From Candidatus Mailhella merdavium (GTDB lineage Bacteria > Desulfobacterota > Desulfovibrionia > Desulfovibrionales > Desulfovibrionaceae): a DNA stretch of 44,424 bases. Below are positions 26,111 through 34,610 of this stretch, in pieces (within the stretch, counting starts at the first letter, position 1; the number at the start of each line of letters is the position of its first letter). The stretch covers positions 1-44,424 of the forward strand of contig DWXS01000080.1 in assembly GCA_019119045.1 (NCBI GenBank), read 5' to 3'. The position numbers and the translations under genes were made by a program. The notes beneath the pieces are model-generated. The model had not been told where the DNA came from, searched no databases, and worked only from the letters and a program-made list of their open reading frames with translations.

Positions 26111-29100
26111 TCAGTTTTCAGAGGAAGCTGTTTGGGGTGCCGTGCGGTGGAAGATGCGCCGTATGGTTCTCAATACCCAATCTCCGAAGTGATCAAGATA
26201 CACATAATATACGGGAGTGATGTACAGCGTCACCACCTGCGAAAACACCAGGCCGCCGGCTACGCATATGCCTATGGGACGGCGCATGTCCGCCCCGGTA
26301 GCTCCCATGCCTATGGCCAGAGGAAGCGCGCCCATTACGGCGGCCAGAGTCGTCATCAGAATGGGGCGGAAGCGGATGAGGCAGCCTCTGATCACGGCCT
26401 CTTCGGGAGAGATATGCTCTTTGCGTTCAGCTTCAAGGGAAAAGTCAAGCACCATAATGGCATTTTTCTTGACGATGCCGATGAGCATGATGATCCCCAC
26501 GAAGGCCATCATGTCCAGCTCGAGATCAAAGATCCAGAGCAGCAGCATGGCTCCGAAGGCTGCGGAAGGCAGTCCGGAAAGAATGGTGATCGGGTGGATG
26601 AAACTTTCATAAAGGATGCCCAGAACAATATAGATAAGCGTCAGAGCCACGATAATCAGGATAACCATGCTGACGACGGAGGACTGGAAATCCTGAGCCG
26701 TACCGGTAAAACTTCCGGTTACGGAATCCGGCAGAATTTCGGCCGCCGTGTCTTCCACATCCTGCATTGCGTCTCCCATGGCGTAGCCGGGCGAGATGTT
26801 GAAGCTGACGTTGACGGCAGGGAACTGGCCCCGATGGTTGACCGTCAGCGGGCCGGCTTCATTTTTATAGGTGACGATGGTGTCCAGAGGCACCAATGCG
26901 CCTTTTCCGGAGCGCAGGTATATGGCCGAAAGGACGGATGCGGAATCCTGAAGTTCGGGAAGCACTTCCAGCTTGACGGTATAGTCGCTGACATCCGTGT
27001 AGATGGTGGATATCTGTCGCGTTCCGAAGGCCGAATACAGCGCGTTTTCGATCTGCCGCAGAGTAATGTCGAGCATTCCCGCCTTGTCTCTGTCGATTTG
27101 CAGAAGAATTGTGGGATTCATGAGCTGCAGATCCGTTCCCACGTCGCGCACACTGTCTACGTCCTTAAGCGCACGTTCGAGTTCCTGAGCTGCCGGGTAG
27201 AGTTCCTCCACGTCCGTTCCGACAAGCGTATAGGTGTACTGTCCGCCGCTTCCGCCTGCTCCCCGACTGTCCGCATTCTGGACATAGACGTTGAGCGTGG
27301 GGTTGTTGCTCAGAGCGGCACGCAGCCGATTGATGACCACATCTATATGATCGCGTTCATTAATCGGCTTAAGCCGGACGGTGATATTGCCGGAGTTCGT
27401 CTCTCCGCGCGTTCCTCCGCCTACTGTAGAAAGATAGCTTTGTACCGCCGGATCAGCCGCTATAATCGGATGGAGACTGCGCTGCGCTTCCGCCAGAGCG
27501 GCAAAGGAGATGGATTCTTCCGCTCTTGCCGTTATGCGGATACGCCCCCCGTCCATGGCCGGGAAAAAGCCTGTTGGCATATGTGCGGCGAGTACGGCGG
27601 TGGCGGCTATGAGAGCAAGAGAAGCGACAAAGGTCGCAAAGCGATGTCTCATGACGAAATGAAGGCTGATTTCATACCCCCGCAGCAGCTTGCCGAAGCC
27701 GCTTTCCATAGTTCTCTTGAACCATCCGTCTTTAGGCTGAACGGAAGCGTCGCTCAGGAAGCGGGCGCTCAGCATGGGCGTCAGGCTGATGGCAATGAAC
27801 AGGGAAACGCTTACCGCAATGATGATGACGGCGGCAAATTCAACAAACATACGTCCGGCCACGCCCGGCATGAAGAGCAAAGGAATGAACACGGCGGCAA
27901 GGGAAATCGTCATGGACATGATGGTAAAGCCGACTTCTCCTGCGCCGTCCATGGCGGCCTGCCATGCGGATTTTCCCATTTCCCTGTGACGGACGATATT
28001 TTCCAGCATGACGATGGCGTCGTCCACCACGAAGCCGACCACGAGAATGAGAGCCATGAGTGAGAGATTGTCGAGGCTGAAGCCTGCCGCGAACATGAAG
28101 GCGTAGGTCGCCACGATGGAGAGCGGCACGGCCAGACTGGGAATAATGGTGGCCATGGCGTCATGAAGAAAGAGATATATGACGGCAATGACAAGAAAAA
28201 TGGTGAGAATGAGGGTAAACTGCACTTCGTGAACGGAATCCTGAATGGGAATGGAGCTGTCTTCCATCACGGACATATTGATAGAAGGGGGCAGGGATGC
28301 TTCAATGGAAGGCAGAATATCGAGAATGTCGCGCACCACCTGAACGGTATTACCGCCGGGCTGACGCGTCACCTGCACGATGACCCCGTTTTCTCCGTTG
28401 ACCCAGCTTGCCTGGGTGGTGTCTTCCACGCCTTCTTCCACCAGCGCCACGTCTTCCAGACGTACAGGCGCGCCGTTTCTCCATGCTACGATAATACGCG
28501 CAAACTCTTCAGGCCGACGCATTTCTCCCGAAGCCTTGATATTTCGGATTCGGGTTTTCCCTTCCAGCGTCCCCGTAGGCAGCGTGACGTTTGCATCCTG
28601 TACGGCGGCGGATATTTCATCCACGCTGACATCTCTGGCTACCATGAGCGCAGGATCGAGCTGGACACGCACGGCGTAGCGTTTTGCGCCGCGCACTTCC
28701 GTTTTGGAAACGCCGTTCACCATGGAAAGACGCTGCGAGATATAGGTTTCCGCGTACTGTGTAAGCTCCTGCGGGGTCAGGGATTTTGAGGTCAGGGCAA
28801 TTTGCAGGACAGGGAGGGAGTCCGGGTTGATTTTGATGAAGCGAGGCTGTTCGGTCATGGTGTCCGGCATACGCGAATATGCCTGAGAAATGGCTGACTG
28901 CACATCCAGGGCCGCTCCGTCTATGTCGCGGTCAAGCTCGAATTCGATCATGACCATGGTGCGTCCCTGCTTGTTGGTGGAACGGAGGCTCTTGATCCCT
29001 GCAATACCGGAAATCTGCTTTTCCAGAGGTTTTGCTACCGAGGTTGCCATGGTTTCTGGATTGGCTCCGGACATTTCGCCTATGACGGTGATATAGGGAA

Positions 29101-29224
29101 ACTCAACATTCGGCATGTCGTTCAGGGGCAGAAGCGTATAACTCAGAAGGCCGAATATGAGTATTCCCGCCATGATGAGGCTTGTCGCCACAGGGCGCTT
29201 GATGAAAACCGCCGACATGTTCAT
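26111..29224 (-). CDS. RND multidrug efflux transporter, inner-membrane pump (HAE1 family)
   Basis: The 1037-residue protein starts MNMSAVFIKRPVATSLIMAG and shows the two-repeat RND layout: twelve transmembrane helices and two large periplasmic loops. The proton-relay acidic pair is in the fourth helix (VGFVVDDAIVMLENI). The sequence PNVEFPYITVIGEMSGANPETMATSVAKPLE is typical of AcrB/MdtB-type pumps. It uses proton motive force to export hydrophobic compounds through an outer-membrane channel. Its start overlaps the adaptor stop (ATGA). No TolC-like gene is adjacent, so a shared outer-membrane channel is likely. The gene is full length with no frameshift. Confidence 0.95.
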   Translation of the reverse strand: MNMSAVFIKRPVATSLIMAGILIFGLLSYTLLPLNDMPNVEFPYITVIGEMSGANPETMATSVAKPLEKQISGIAGIKSLRSTNKQGRTMVMIEFELDRDIDGAALDVQSAISQAYSRMPDTMTEQPRFIKINPDSLPVLQIALTSKSLTPQELTQYAETYISQRLSMVNGVSKTEVRGAKRYAVRVQLDPALMVARDVSVDEISAAVQDANVTLPTGTLEGKTRIRNIKASGEMRRPEEFARIIVAWRNGAPVRLEDVALVEEGVEDTTQASWVNGENGVIVQVTRQPGGNTVQVVRDILDILPSIEASLPPSINMSVMEDSSIPIQDSVHEVQFTLILTIFLVIAVIYLFLHDAMATIIPSLAVPLSIVATYAFMFAAGFSLDNLSLMALILVVGFVVDDAIVMLENIVRHREMGKSAWQAAMDGAGEVGFTIMSMTISLAAVFIPLLFMPGVAGRMFVEFAAVIIIAVSVSLFIAISLTPMLSARFLSDASVQPKDGWFKRTMESGFGKLLRGYEISLHFVMRHRFATFVASLALIAATAVLAAHMPTGFFPAMDGGRIRITARAEESISFAALAEAQRSLHPIIAADPAVQSYLSTVGGGTRGETNSGNITVRLKPINERDHIDVVINRLRAALSNNPTLNVYVQNADSRGAGGSGGQYTYTLVGTDVEELYPAAQELERALKDVDSVRDVGTDLQLMNPTILLQIDRDKAGMLDITLRQIENALYSAFGTRQISTIYTDVSDYTVKLEVLPELQDSASVLSAIYLRSGKGALVPLDTIVTYKNEAGPLTVNHRGQFPAVNVSFNISPGYAMGDAMQDVEDTAAEILPDSVTGSFTGTAQDFQSSVVSMVILIIVALTLIYIVLGILYESFIHPITILSGLPSAAFGAMLLLWIFDLELDMMAFVGIIMLIGIVKKNAIMVLDFSLEAERKEHISPEEAVIRGCLIRFRPILMTTLAAVMGALPLAIGMGATGADMRRPIGICVAGGLVFSQVVTLYITPVYYVYLDHFGDWVLRTIRRIFHRTAPQTASSEN

Positions 29225-30360
29225 GAGGCAGCTCCGTCGCTGTTGCTGTCCTTATCCTGTGCAGTATGGGACTCCGGAAAACGTACGTCGATGCCGTCGG
29301 CAAGACGCACATGCCCTTCCATGACGACTTTTTCTCCGGCATTGAGTCCTTCGGTCACAACCCTGATCCCGTTATTTTCCACGCTGGTGCTGACCAGGCG
29401 GTATCTAGCCTTCATGTCGTCGCCCACGACATAGACGAATGTTCCGTCCGGACCGATGGTCACTGCCCGGGAGGGAACGGTGACCACGTTTTTGAGCAGG
29501 CGCAGGCGCAGCGTGATGCGCGTGTATTCCCCCGGCCACATGCTGCCGTCGGCGTTATTGAAGCGAGCCTTGAGCGGAACTGTTCCCGTTGTGCTGTCCA
29601 CATTGCCGATGAAGGTGAGTTCTCCTTCACTTTCCTTGTTGTCTTTGGTGCGTGCCGTAACCCGGAGGCTGGATTCCGAGGCTTGTCCCCGTAGTTCCGG
29701 GAGATAGCGTTCCGGAACGGAAAACGTTACGTCCACGGGAGCGGTCTCATCAATAATGAGCAGGGGTTGCGTATGTGCCGTGACGATATTGCCCCGATCC
29801 ACCTGAATGATGCCGGCGCGTCCGTCCATAGGCGCCCGAATTTCGCAGTAGGAAAGGTTGAGTCTGGCCTGTTCGACCGCAGCTTCGTCCACTTTTACGG
29901 CAGCCCGGTATCCGATGGCTTCCACGCGCGCCTCGTCATTTTGTGCTGCGCTGGTAAAGCCTCCGCTGGTCAGCTTCTGAGAACGGGCGAGATCCTGTTC
30001 TGCCTTGACCAGTTTCGCCTTGTCGCTTTCCAGTTGCGCGAGAACCTGATGCAAAGCTATTTCAGCAGGTTTTTTGTCGATGACGAAGAGCAGGTCGTCC
30101 TTTTTGACATATTGTCCTTCCCTGACCAGCACTTCCATCAGCTCGCCGCTGACCCGGGACACAATAGTCACTGTGGCCGAAGCCTCCACGGTGCCTACAG
30201 CCTCAATATTGGACGGCACATCAAGCAGTCTGGCCTCTGTGACGGTAACCAGAGCCGCCTTGGGGGCGCTTCGGACTGTTTTCTGTTCTTCATTCGAACA
30301 TGCCGTCAGACAGGCGGTGATGAGTAGACCACAGAGAACCGGGCGGCAAGATATGTGCAT
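29221..30360 (-). CDS. RND periplasmic adaptor (membrane fusion) lipoprotein
   Basis: The 379-residue protein has a lipoprotein signal with lipobox LTAC (C21). A beta-barrel/lipoyl hairpin follows (VEASATVTIVSRVSGELMEVLVREGQYVKKDDLLFVID), then an alpha hairpin (about 95-150) and a membrane-proximal domain ending with GLNAGEKVVMEGHVRLADGIDV. This is the HlyD/AcrA family. It couples the pump to an outer-membrane channel and is anchored in the inner membrane by its lipid. AGGGA lies 7 bases before the start. Promoter elements are visible about 180 bases upstream. Confidence 0.93.
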   Translation of the reverse strand: MHISCRPVLCGLLITACLTACSNEEQKTVRSAPKAALVTVTEARLLDVPSNIEAVGTVEASATVTIVSRVSGELMEVLVREGQYVKKDDLLFVIDKKPAEIALHQVLAQLESDKAKLVKAEQDLARSQKLTSGGFTSAAQNDEARVEAIGYRAAVKVDEAAVEQARLNLSYCEIRAPMDGRAGIIQVDRGNIVTAHTQPLLIIDETAPVDVTFSVPERYLPELRGQASESSLRVTARTKDNKESEGELTFIGNVDSTTGTVPLKARFNNADGSMWPGEYTRITLRLRLLKNVVTVPSRAVTIGPDGTFVYVVGDDMKARYRLVSTSVENNGIRVVTEGLNAGEKVVMEGHVRLADGIDVRFPESHTAQDKDSNSDGAAS

Positions 30361-30534
30361 GGCGTGTCCCTGAGCTGTTTTGAGAGTTGAGCAGAGTGTT
30401 TCTGATTGAGCCGGTATTACGAACCAAGGAAATCTTGTTCGCCGCGTTTCGACAGAAGTAAAACTCCGTGCTGTAGAACGGCTTTTTACTGATTTCCGGA
30501 CGCTAAGCCGGGCAGACGACGGGAGAGTGTCGAC

Positions 30535-30545
30535 AATGTTACATT
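30535..30545. promoter_or_regulatory. Palindrome at the pump promoter, candidate repressor site
   Basis: AATGT and ACATT flank a single T as a perfect palindrome that overlaps the -10 box. A copy of TGTTACATT recurs at 30640-30648. Efflux operons are often controlled by TetR-type repressors binding such sites, but no repressor gene is adjacent. Confidence 0.4.
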
Positions 30546-30573
30546 ATACAGTTTGTTGGGCTTGCCTTGTCAA
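30543..30573 (-). promoter_or_regulatory. Consensus sigma-70 promoter for the RND efflux operon
   Basis: Read on the minus strand, a perfect TTGACA (30568-30573) and a perfect TATAAT (30543-30548) are separated by 19 bases, slightly long. It points toward the adaptor gene about 180 bases away. Perfect hexamers on both boxes are rare by chance; the spacing lowers the certainty. Confidence 0.6.
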
Positions 30574-30958
30574 GCTTTTCAGACTTGAAATTCATTAAAT
30601 GAGATAAAAAATCAAATGCTTAGTGTGGTAATTCTTTTTTGTTACATTTTGTTTCAGGCTCCGGGAACAGCTCCTTGACGATGGCTGTATTCATAGATTA
30701 CAGACAGGGGCATACCTTATTTCCAGCGAGGTCGGAACATGACTTTTCTGTATCTTTGATGCGGCAGGAGCAGGAACCACAGGTTGTGGTTCACTCTTTG
30801 TCCGCACGGAGGGAGGAAAAGGGCTGTTCCGGTACTTGAGACAGCTGACCAGGATTCCTCTTTCTCCTCCTGAAAAATCACGGGCGGACCAGTCGAAGCG
30901 ACATAGAGGGCATGTTGCGTACTCGTCCAACCTTTCGGGACTTTTCAGAGGAGAAAGC

Positions 30959-32044
30959 ATGAAAAGTAATTTTTTTGCCACGACAGCAGGTATCGTGGTC
31001 ACCGGCGCGCTTATAGGCGTGCTGGCGGTTGTTCTTCAGCTCAACGGCAACCCGCCGAACATGGGTATCTGTGTAGCCTGCTTTGAACGTGATATTGCCG
31101 GCGCTCTCGGCCTGCAACGGGCTGCCATCGTCCAGTATCTGCGTCCGGAGATCATTGGGCTGGTGCTGGGTTCGCTCTGTGCCTCTCTGGCCTTCGGCAA
31201 TTTCAAGGCCCGCGGAGGCTCCTCTCCCATTACCCGTTTCATGCTGGGCATGATCGCCGCCATGGGTGCGCTGGTGTTTCTCGGCTGTCCCTGGCGAGCC
31301 GTACTGCGCCTTGCCGGCGGAGATTTAAACGCTGTTCTCGGTCTGGCCGGTTTATTTACGGGGATCGGAATCGGTACGCTCTTCTTCCGGCGCGGCTATT
31401 CTCTCGGCCGCAGCACGCAGCAGTCTGTATTGAGCGGCTGGCTTTTCCCCCTGCTCATGCTGTGTCTGCTGGCTTTGTACCTGTTCTTTCCTCAGATTGA
31501 AGGAAAGGATAAGAGCGGCGTGCTTTTTTATTCCGTTTCCGGACCGGGTTCGCAGCATGCGCCCCTGCTGATCTCTCTCGGCGTTGCTCTGGTTATCGGA
31601 TTCATCGCTCAGCGCAGCCGTTTCTGCACCATGGGCGCCTTTCGCGATCTCATTCTTTTCCGCCAGTTCCATCTTTTCCTCGGGCTTTGCGCCATGCTGA
31701 TAGCCGCATTCCTGATGAATCTGGCCTTCGGCGGCTTTCATCCCGGATTTGAAAATCAGCCTGTCGCCCATACCGAAGGTCTCTGGAACTTCCTCGGCAT
31801 GGTGACTGCCGGTCTGGCCTTTGCGCTCGCCGGGGGCTGCCCGGGGCGTCAGCTCTTCCTGGCAGGGGAAGGAGACTGCGATGCGGCTCTTTTTGCGACG
31901 GGTCTGCTTGTCGGGGCGGCCATGGCGCACAATCTGGGTACGGCCAGCTCCGCTACGGGGCTTGGACCTTATGGCATCCACGCCACGTTCATGGGGCTTG
32001 CCGTATGTCTTCTGATCGGTTTTCTTAACAGCAAAAAGGCCTGA
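30959..32044 (+). CDS. yedE: YedE-family selenium/sulfur transporter
   Basis: The 361-residue polytopic protein with about ten helices has paired YeeE/YedE-type cysteine motifs: NMGICVACFERDIAGALGLQ (C38, C41), FLGCPWRAVLRLAGGD, QRSRFCTMGAFRD and GGCPGRQLFLAGEGD. YeeE relatives import thiosulfate; the YedE branch that neighbours TusA and DUF3343 genes is linked in comparative genomics to selenium use. The first motif fits that branch. The start at 30959 is set by AGAGGAGA. tusA follows after 11 bases, so the unit is an operon. Whether the cargo is a selenium or sulfur species is inferred from context. Confidence 0.88.
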   Translation: MKSNFFATTAGIVVTGALIGVLAVVLQLNGNPPNMGICVACFERDIAGALGLQRAAIVQYLRPEIIGLVLGSLCASLAFGNFKARGGSSPITRFMLGMIAAMGALVFLGCPWRAVLRLAGGDLNAVLGLAGLFTGIGIGTLFFRRGYSLGRSTQQSVLSGWLFPLLMLCLLALYLFFPQIEGKDKSGVLFYSVSGPGSQHAPLLISLGVALVIGFIAQRSRFCTMGAFRDLILFRQFHLFLGLCAMLIAAFLMNLAFGGFHPGFENQPVAHTEGLWNFLGMVTAGLAFALAGGCPGRQLFLAGEGDCDAALFATGLLVGAAMAHNLGTASSATGLGPYGIHATFMGLAVCLLIGFLNSKKA

Positions 32045-32055
32045 GGAGCGTTTAT

Positions 32056-32268
32056 ATGACAAAAGAAATAGATACCTGCGGTCTTTCCTGCCCTCAGCCC
32101 GTGCTGATGGTTCACGAGGCGATAGCGGCCGGGGTGGACAGCCTGGATGTCCTGATGGATAACGAAGCCAGCCGCGAGAATGTCACCCGTGCGGCGGAGA
32201 AAAAAGGCTTTACCGTAACGCCGTTTGAACTGGATGGCGGCCTTTGCCGTCTGGAACTACGCAAATGA
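32056..32268 (+). CDS. TusA-family sulfur/selenium carrier (YedF-like, single domain)
   Basis: The 70-residue protein is one TusA domain with CGLSCPQPV (C8 and the carrier cysteine C12). TusA proteins pass sulfane sulfur, and in selenium gene clusters possibly selenide, between partners. Firmicute YedF has an added C-terminal DsrE-like domain that is missing here. The stop overlaps the next ATG (ATGA), so the carrier and the following DUF3343 fusion are translationally coupled, consistent with a relay. Confidence 0.9.
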   Translation: MTKEIDTCGLSCPQPVLMVHEAIAAGVDSLDVLMDNEASRENVTRAAEKKGFTVTPFELDGGLCRLELRK

Positions 32269-33899
32269 ATCTGCGGAATCTGTTTCGCAGCCTGACCTCT
32301 TCCCTTGCCCCTCTTTCCGGGACGGGGAAGGGGCCAGGCCCCGTATCATCATCCCATGAAGTCGAACAGGGTCTCATGGTGTTCGAGAATACGGCGGAAG
32401 TCATTCGTGCGGAACGCCTTTTTCGGGAGCGGGGGCTGCCCGTCAAGGTCATGGGGCCTCCGCCCGATCTGCGTACCGGCTGCGATATGGTGCTGGTCTT
32501 TCCGCTGCTGATGGAACTGGCCGTGCGAAAGACACTGGAAGACGAGCGTCTGCATCTTCTGAAAATTGTTCCTCAGCATGACTTGCTGCTGGAGCCTGTA
32601 TCTCTGTTTCATGTCCGCCGCTATGGAAAGTATCTGATGGTACGCGCGGCAAACATGAAGATGACAACAGATCTCGAGGAAGGACGTATCGTCAATGTTT
32701 CGGGCGGAGGCTGTCCGGATGTTCCCTATCTGGCGTCTCTGCTGGTGGGAAGCCGCTTTGAAGGCTATGGCTCCGCCTCCCCCGCAGGGGAGGAGAAATG
32801 TGCCGAAGCTCCTCGTTTGCACGGCAGAACGCTGTGTTCCTATTCGTTGCAGAAGGCCTTTGAAGAGACGGAGCGTCTTCTCAAGCATCCCGGAGACATG
32901 CCGGAAGCGGAAGACTGTGAGGTTCGGAAGCCGGAGCGTCCCGTATTTTCTCCTCTGCCTCTGCCCGGGAAAAAAAGGCCGTGGCTGATCTGCGGCTCTG
33001 TACCCGACGCAGCCTTTCCTCTTTGTCGCGGACGTTGGGCCCTGAAGGGAGAAGAGCTTCTGCCGCTGGACGGGCAGGCCGGAGGGCGTGCGCTTCCAGT
33101 ACAGAGGGGGACTCCTGCGCTTGTTGCTGCGGCTCTTGCCTGCTTTTCAGAGGAGAAAGCGGAACTGGAAGCTCTGCTGGTCGGTGACGACGGTTCCGGA
33201 CAGGGGAGTAAAGCTCTTTATGGCAAGCTGGCAGAAGATATTCTGCCTGTTGCCGGAGTCTCTGAAGGAAGCCGCGATATGTTGGAAGGGTTGACCTTTC
33301 ACTATCTTTTTCCCGATGTTGACGGTCACAACCGCGTACTCATGGCTCTGGATGCGATGGAGCGGCGTCCTCTTGCCGTAGCCGATGCGGGATTTATGTA
33401 TGCCGCAAAGATGAGCGGGTATGCGGCCAGTTATGATCTGTTTACGCCTGATGCCGGAGAGCTGGCCTTTCTGGCTGATGAAAAGGCCCCGCATCCTTTT
33501 TATACGCGGGGCTTTGTTCTCGCCGGGGACAAAGATGTCACGGAGCTGGCAGAGAGGGCCTTTCAGTATGGAAACTGCCCGCAATACATGCTGGTGAAAG
33601 GCGTTTCGGATATGTTGTTTAAAGGAAAGGAGCTTGTGGCCCGGGTTGACTCTCCGTGCGTTCCCGCCATGGAATGTATGGGAGGAACCGGCGATTTTGT
33701 CGCGGGAATGACGACCGGACTGCTGGCTCTCGGTTATGATCTGGAAAGTTCTGCGCTGGCTGCGGCGCGGTGCAACCGTCTGGCCGGTGCAGCCGCCGCG
33801 CCTACGCCTGCCACAAGAGTGGCGGAACTCCTGCCTTATGTTTCTACAATCATGGATGCCCTGCGGAGAGGAGACGCTTCCCGGCTTCATGCGGAATAA
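32265..33899 (+). CDS. Fusion: DUF3343 (Se/S carrier-like) plus NAD(P)HX-dehydratase-like kinase domain
   Basis: The 544-residue protein has a DUF3343 domain at about 35-100 with the family cysteine C73 (DLRTGCDMVLVF). A second region (about 105-205) carries SGGGCPDVPYLA (C150). The C-terminal ribokinase-like domain (about 235-540) shows LFTPDAGELAFL, a VKGVSDMLF strand and GGTGDFVAGMTTGLLALG (473-490, with D477 as likely base). The last three features resemble the ADP-dependent NAD(P)HX dehydratase (NnrD/CARKD) family more than sugar kinases. What the kinase domain phosphorylates or dehydrates is unknown. I chose ATG 32265 (ATGA overlap with tusA); an earlier TTG at 32244 is less likely. The fusion and its operon with YedE and TusA suggest a role in selenium or sulfur handling. 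Confidence 0.78.
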   Translation: MNLRNLFRSLTSSLAPLSGTGKGPGPVSSSHEVEQGLMVFENTAEVIRAERLFRERGLPVKVMGPPPDLRTGCDMVLVFPLLMELAVRKTLEDERLHLLKIVPQHDLLLEPVSLFHVRRYGKYLMVRAANMKMTTDLEEGRIVNVSGGGCPDVPYLASLLVGSRFEGYGSASPAGEEKCAEAPRLHGRTLCSYSLQKAFEETERLLKHPGDMPEAEDCEVRKPERPVFSPLPLPGKKRPWLICGSVPDAAFPLCRGRWALKGEELLPLDGQAGGRALPVQRGTPALVAAALACFSEEKAELEALLVGDDGSGQGSKALYGKLAEDILPVAGVSEGSRDMLEGLTFHYLFPDVDGHNRVLMALDAMERRPLAVADAGFMYAAKMSGYAASYDLFTPDAGELAFLADEKAPHPFYTRGFVLAGDKDVTELAERAFQYGNCPQYMLVKGVSDMLFKGKELVARVDSPCVPAMECMGGTGDFVAGMTTGLLALGYDLESSALAAARCNRLAGAAAAPTPATRVAELLPYVSTIMDALRRGDASRLHAE

Positions 33900-33918
33900 T
33901 ATCTCGGACGCCCTACAA

Positions 33919-33944
33919 CGGGAACAAGGCACGCCTTGTTCCCG
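33919..33944. terminator. Perfect hairpin between convergent genes
   Basis: The 12-base arms CGGGAACAAGGC and GCCTTGTTCCCG flank a 2-base centre. It lies 20 bases after the fusion gene stop and 43 bases beyond the convergent gene's stop. No U-run follows on either strand, so it may stop transcription inefficiently or need Rho. Confidence 0.5.
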
Positions 33945-33986
33945 CATAGCGACGAAAGCGGGGAAGGGGGGAACGACATGCCGCAA

Positions 33987-34610
33987 TCAGGCGAGAACGT
34001 GGCGTGCCGTTTCTCCCGGCGCAGGGCGCAGACGCTCAAATATATCTTGGGCCAGCTCCCGGCAGGAAGGATCCGGATCGTTCCGGGCCTCGTGCAGGAC
34101 ACACAGCCCTTCATGCTTTAAATCCGGCCAGGCAGTGATGACGCGCTCCACAGCACGGTAGCAGGAAAGGCGCAGCGGGGCATAGTCGCACCATGTGTTG
34201 TCGCCCTCTCTGTTCCGGATGTAAGAGAACAGAACGCGATAAAAATCGTCAGCCAGAGGACGCGATTGCGCCAGAGCTTCTCCGAAGGCTTCGGGAATAC
34301 CCCAGCCTATATTGCCCGACTCTTCGTTCATATGCCACATGAAACGTCTGATGACGTTTTTTGCCTCTTCCGGTCTTTCCTGCCGTAGAACGCGCAATAC
34401 TCCTCCCAGTGCGACGGCCGCTCTTTCTGCAAAGGGGGAACCCTCCGGAAGGCAGGCAAAGAGCGGGCCGACAAGTGAAGTCGGATCCGTCTGCCTGTTT
34501 TCAAGAGCTATATCGGGAGAAATATCGGGGGGCAGAGGCTGATCCGCAGACCAGTCCTCACGGTGTATCCAGTTGCGAACGCTATGTTTCAGAGCGCGGA
34601 ATCGGGGCAT
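33987..34610 (-). CDS. HEAT-like repeat protein, DVU0298 family
   Basis: The 207-residue all-helical protein has the segment NVIRRFMWHMNEESGNIGWGIPEAFGEAL, which I associate with the DVU0298-type proteins of Desulfovibrio. Helical pairs then continue to the C-terminus (CVLHEARNDPDPSCRELAQDIFERL) as in HEAT/armadillo repeats. The function of that family is not known; such repeats usually mediate protein contacts. The start at 34610 is fixed by an excellent AAAGGAGG 7 bases upstream, although the frame is open for another 104 codons. It converges on the selenium/sulfur operon. Confidence 0.75.
   Translation of the reverse strand: MPRFRALKHSVRNWIHREDWSADQPLPPDISPDIALENRQTDPTSLVGPLFACLPEGSPFAERAAVALGGVLRVLRQERPEEAKNVIRRFMWHMNEESGNIGWGIPEAFGEALAQSRPLADDFYRVLFSYIRNREGDNTWCDYAPLRLSCYRAVERVITAWPDLKHEGLCVLHEARNDPDPSCRELAQDIFERLRPAPGETARHVLA

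Larger units (their letters stand above)
30361..30958. other. Divergent intergenic region between efflux and selenium/sulfur operons
   Basis: Of these 598 bases, 30535-30573 hold the efflux promoter and operator. The segment around 30590-30660 is AT-rich. The remainder up to 30958 is the leader of yedE, with no convincing gene. An open frame runs into yedE from 30836 but lacks a ribosome site and family similarity. A weak plus-strand promoter may start near TTGACG at about 30674. Confidence 0.4.

Noticed and set aside
26063-28063. Open frame of 666 codons opposite the RND pump gene
   Set aside because: It is antisense to a full-length RND transporter and its composition (very His/Gly/Arg/Asp rich) is that of a shadow frame caused by codon bias. 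No ribosome site or domain is evident.
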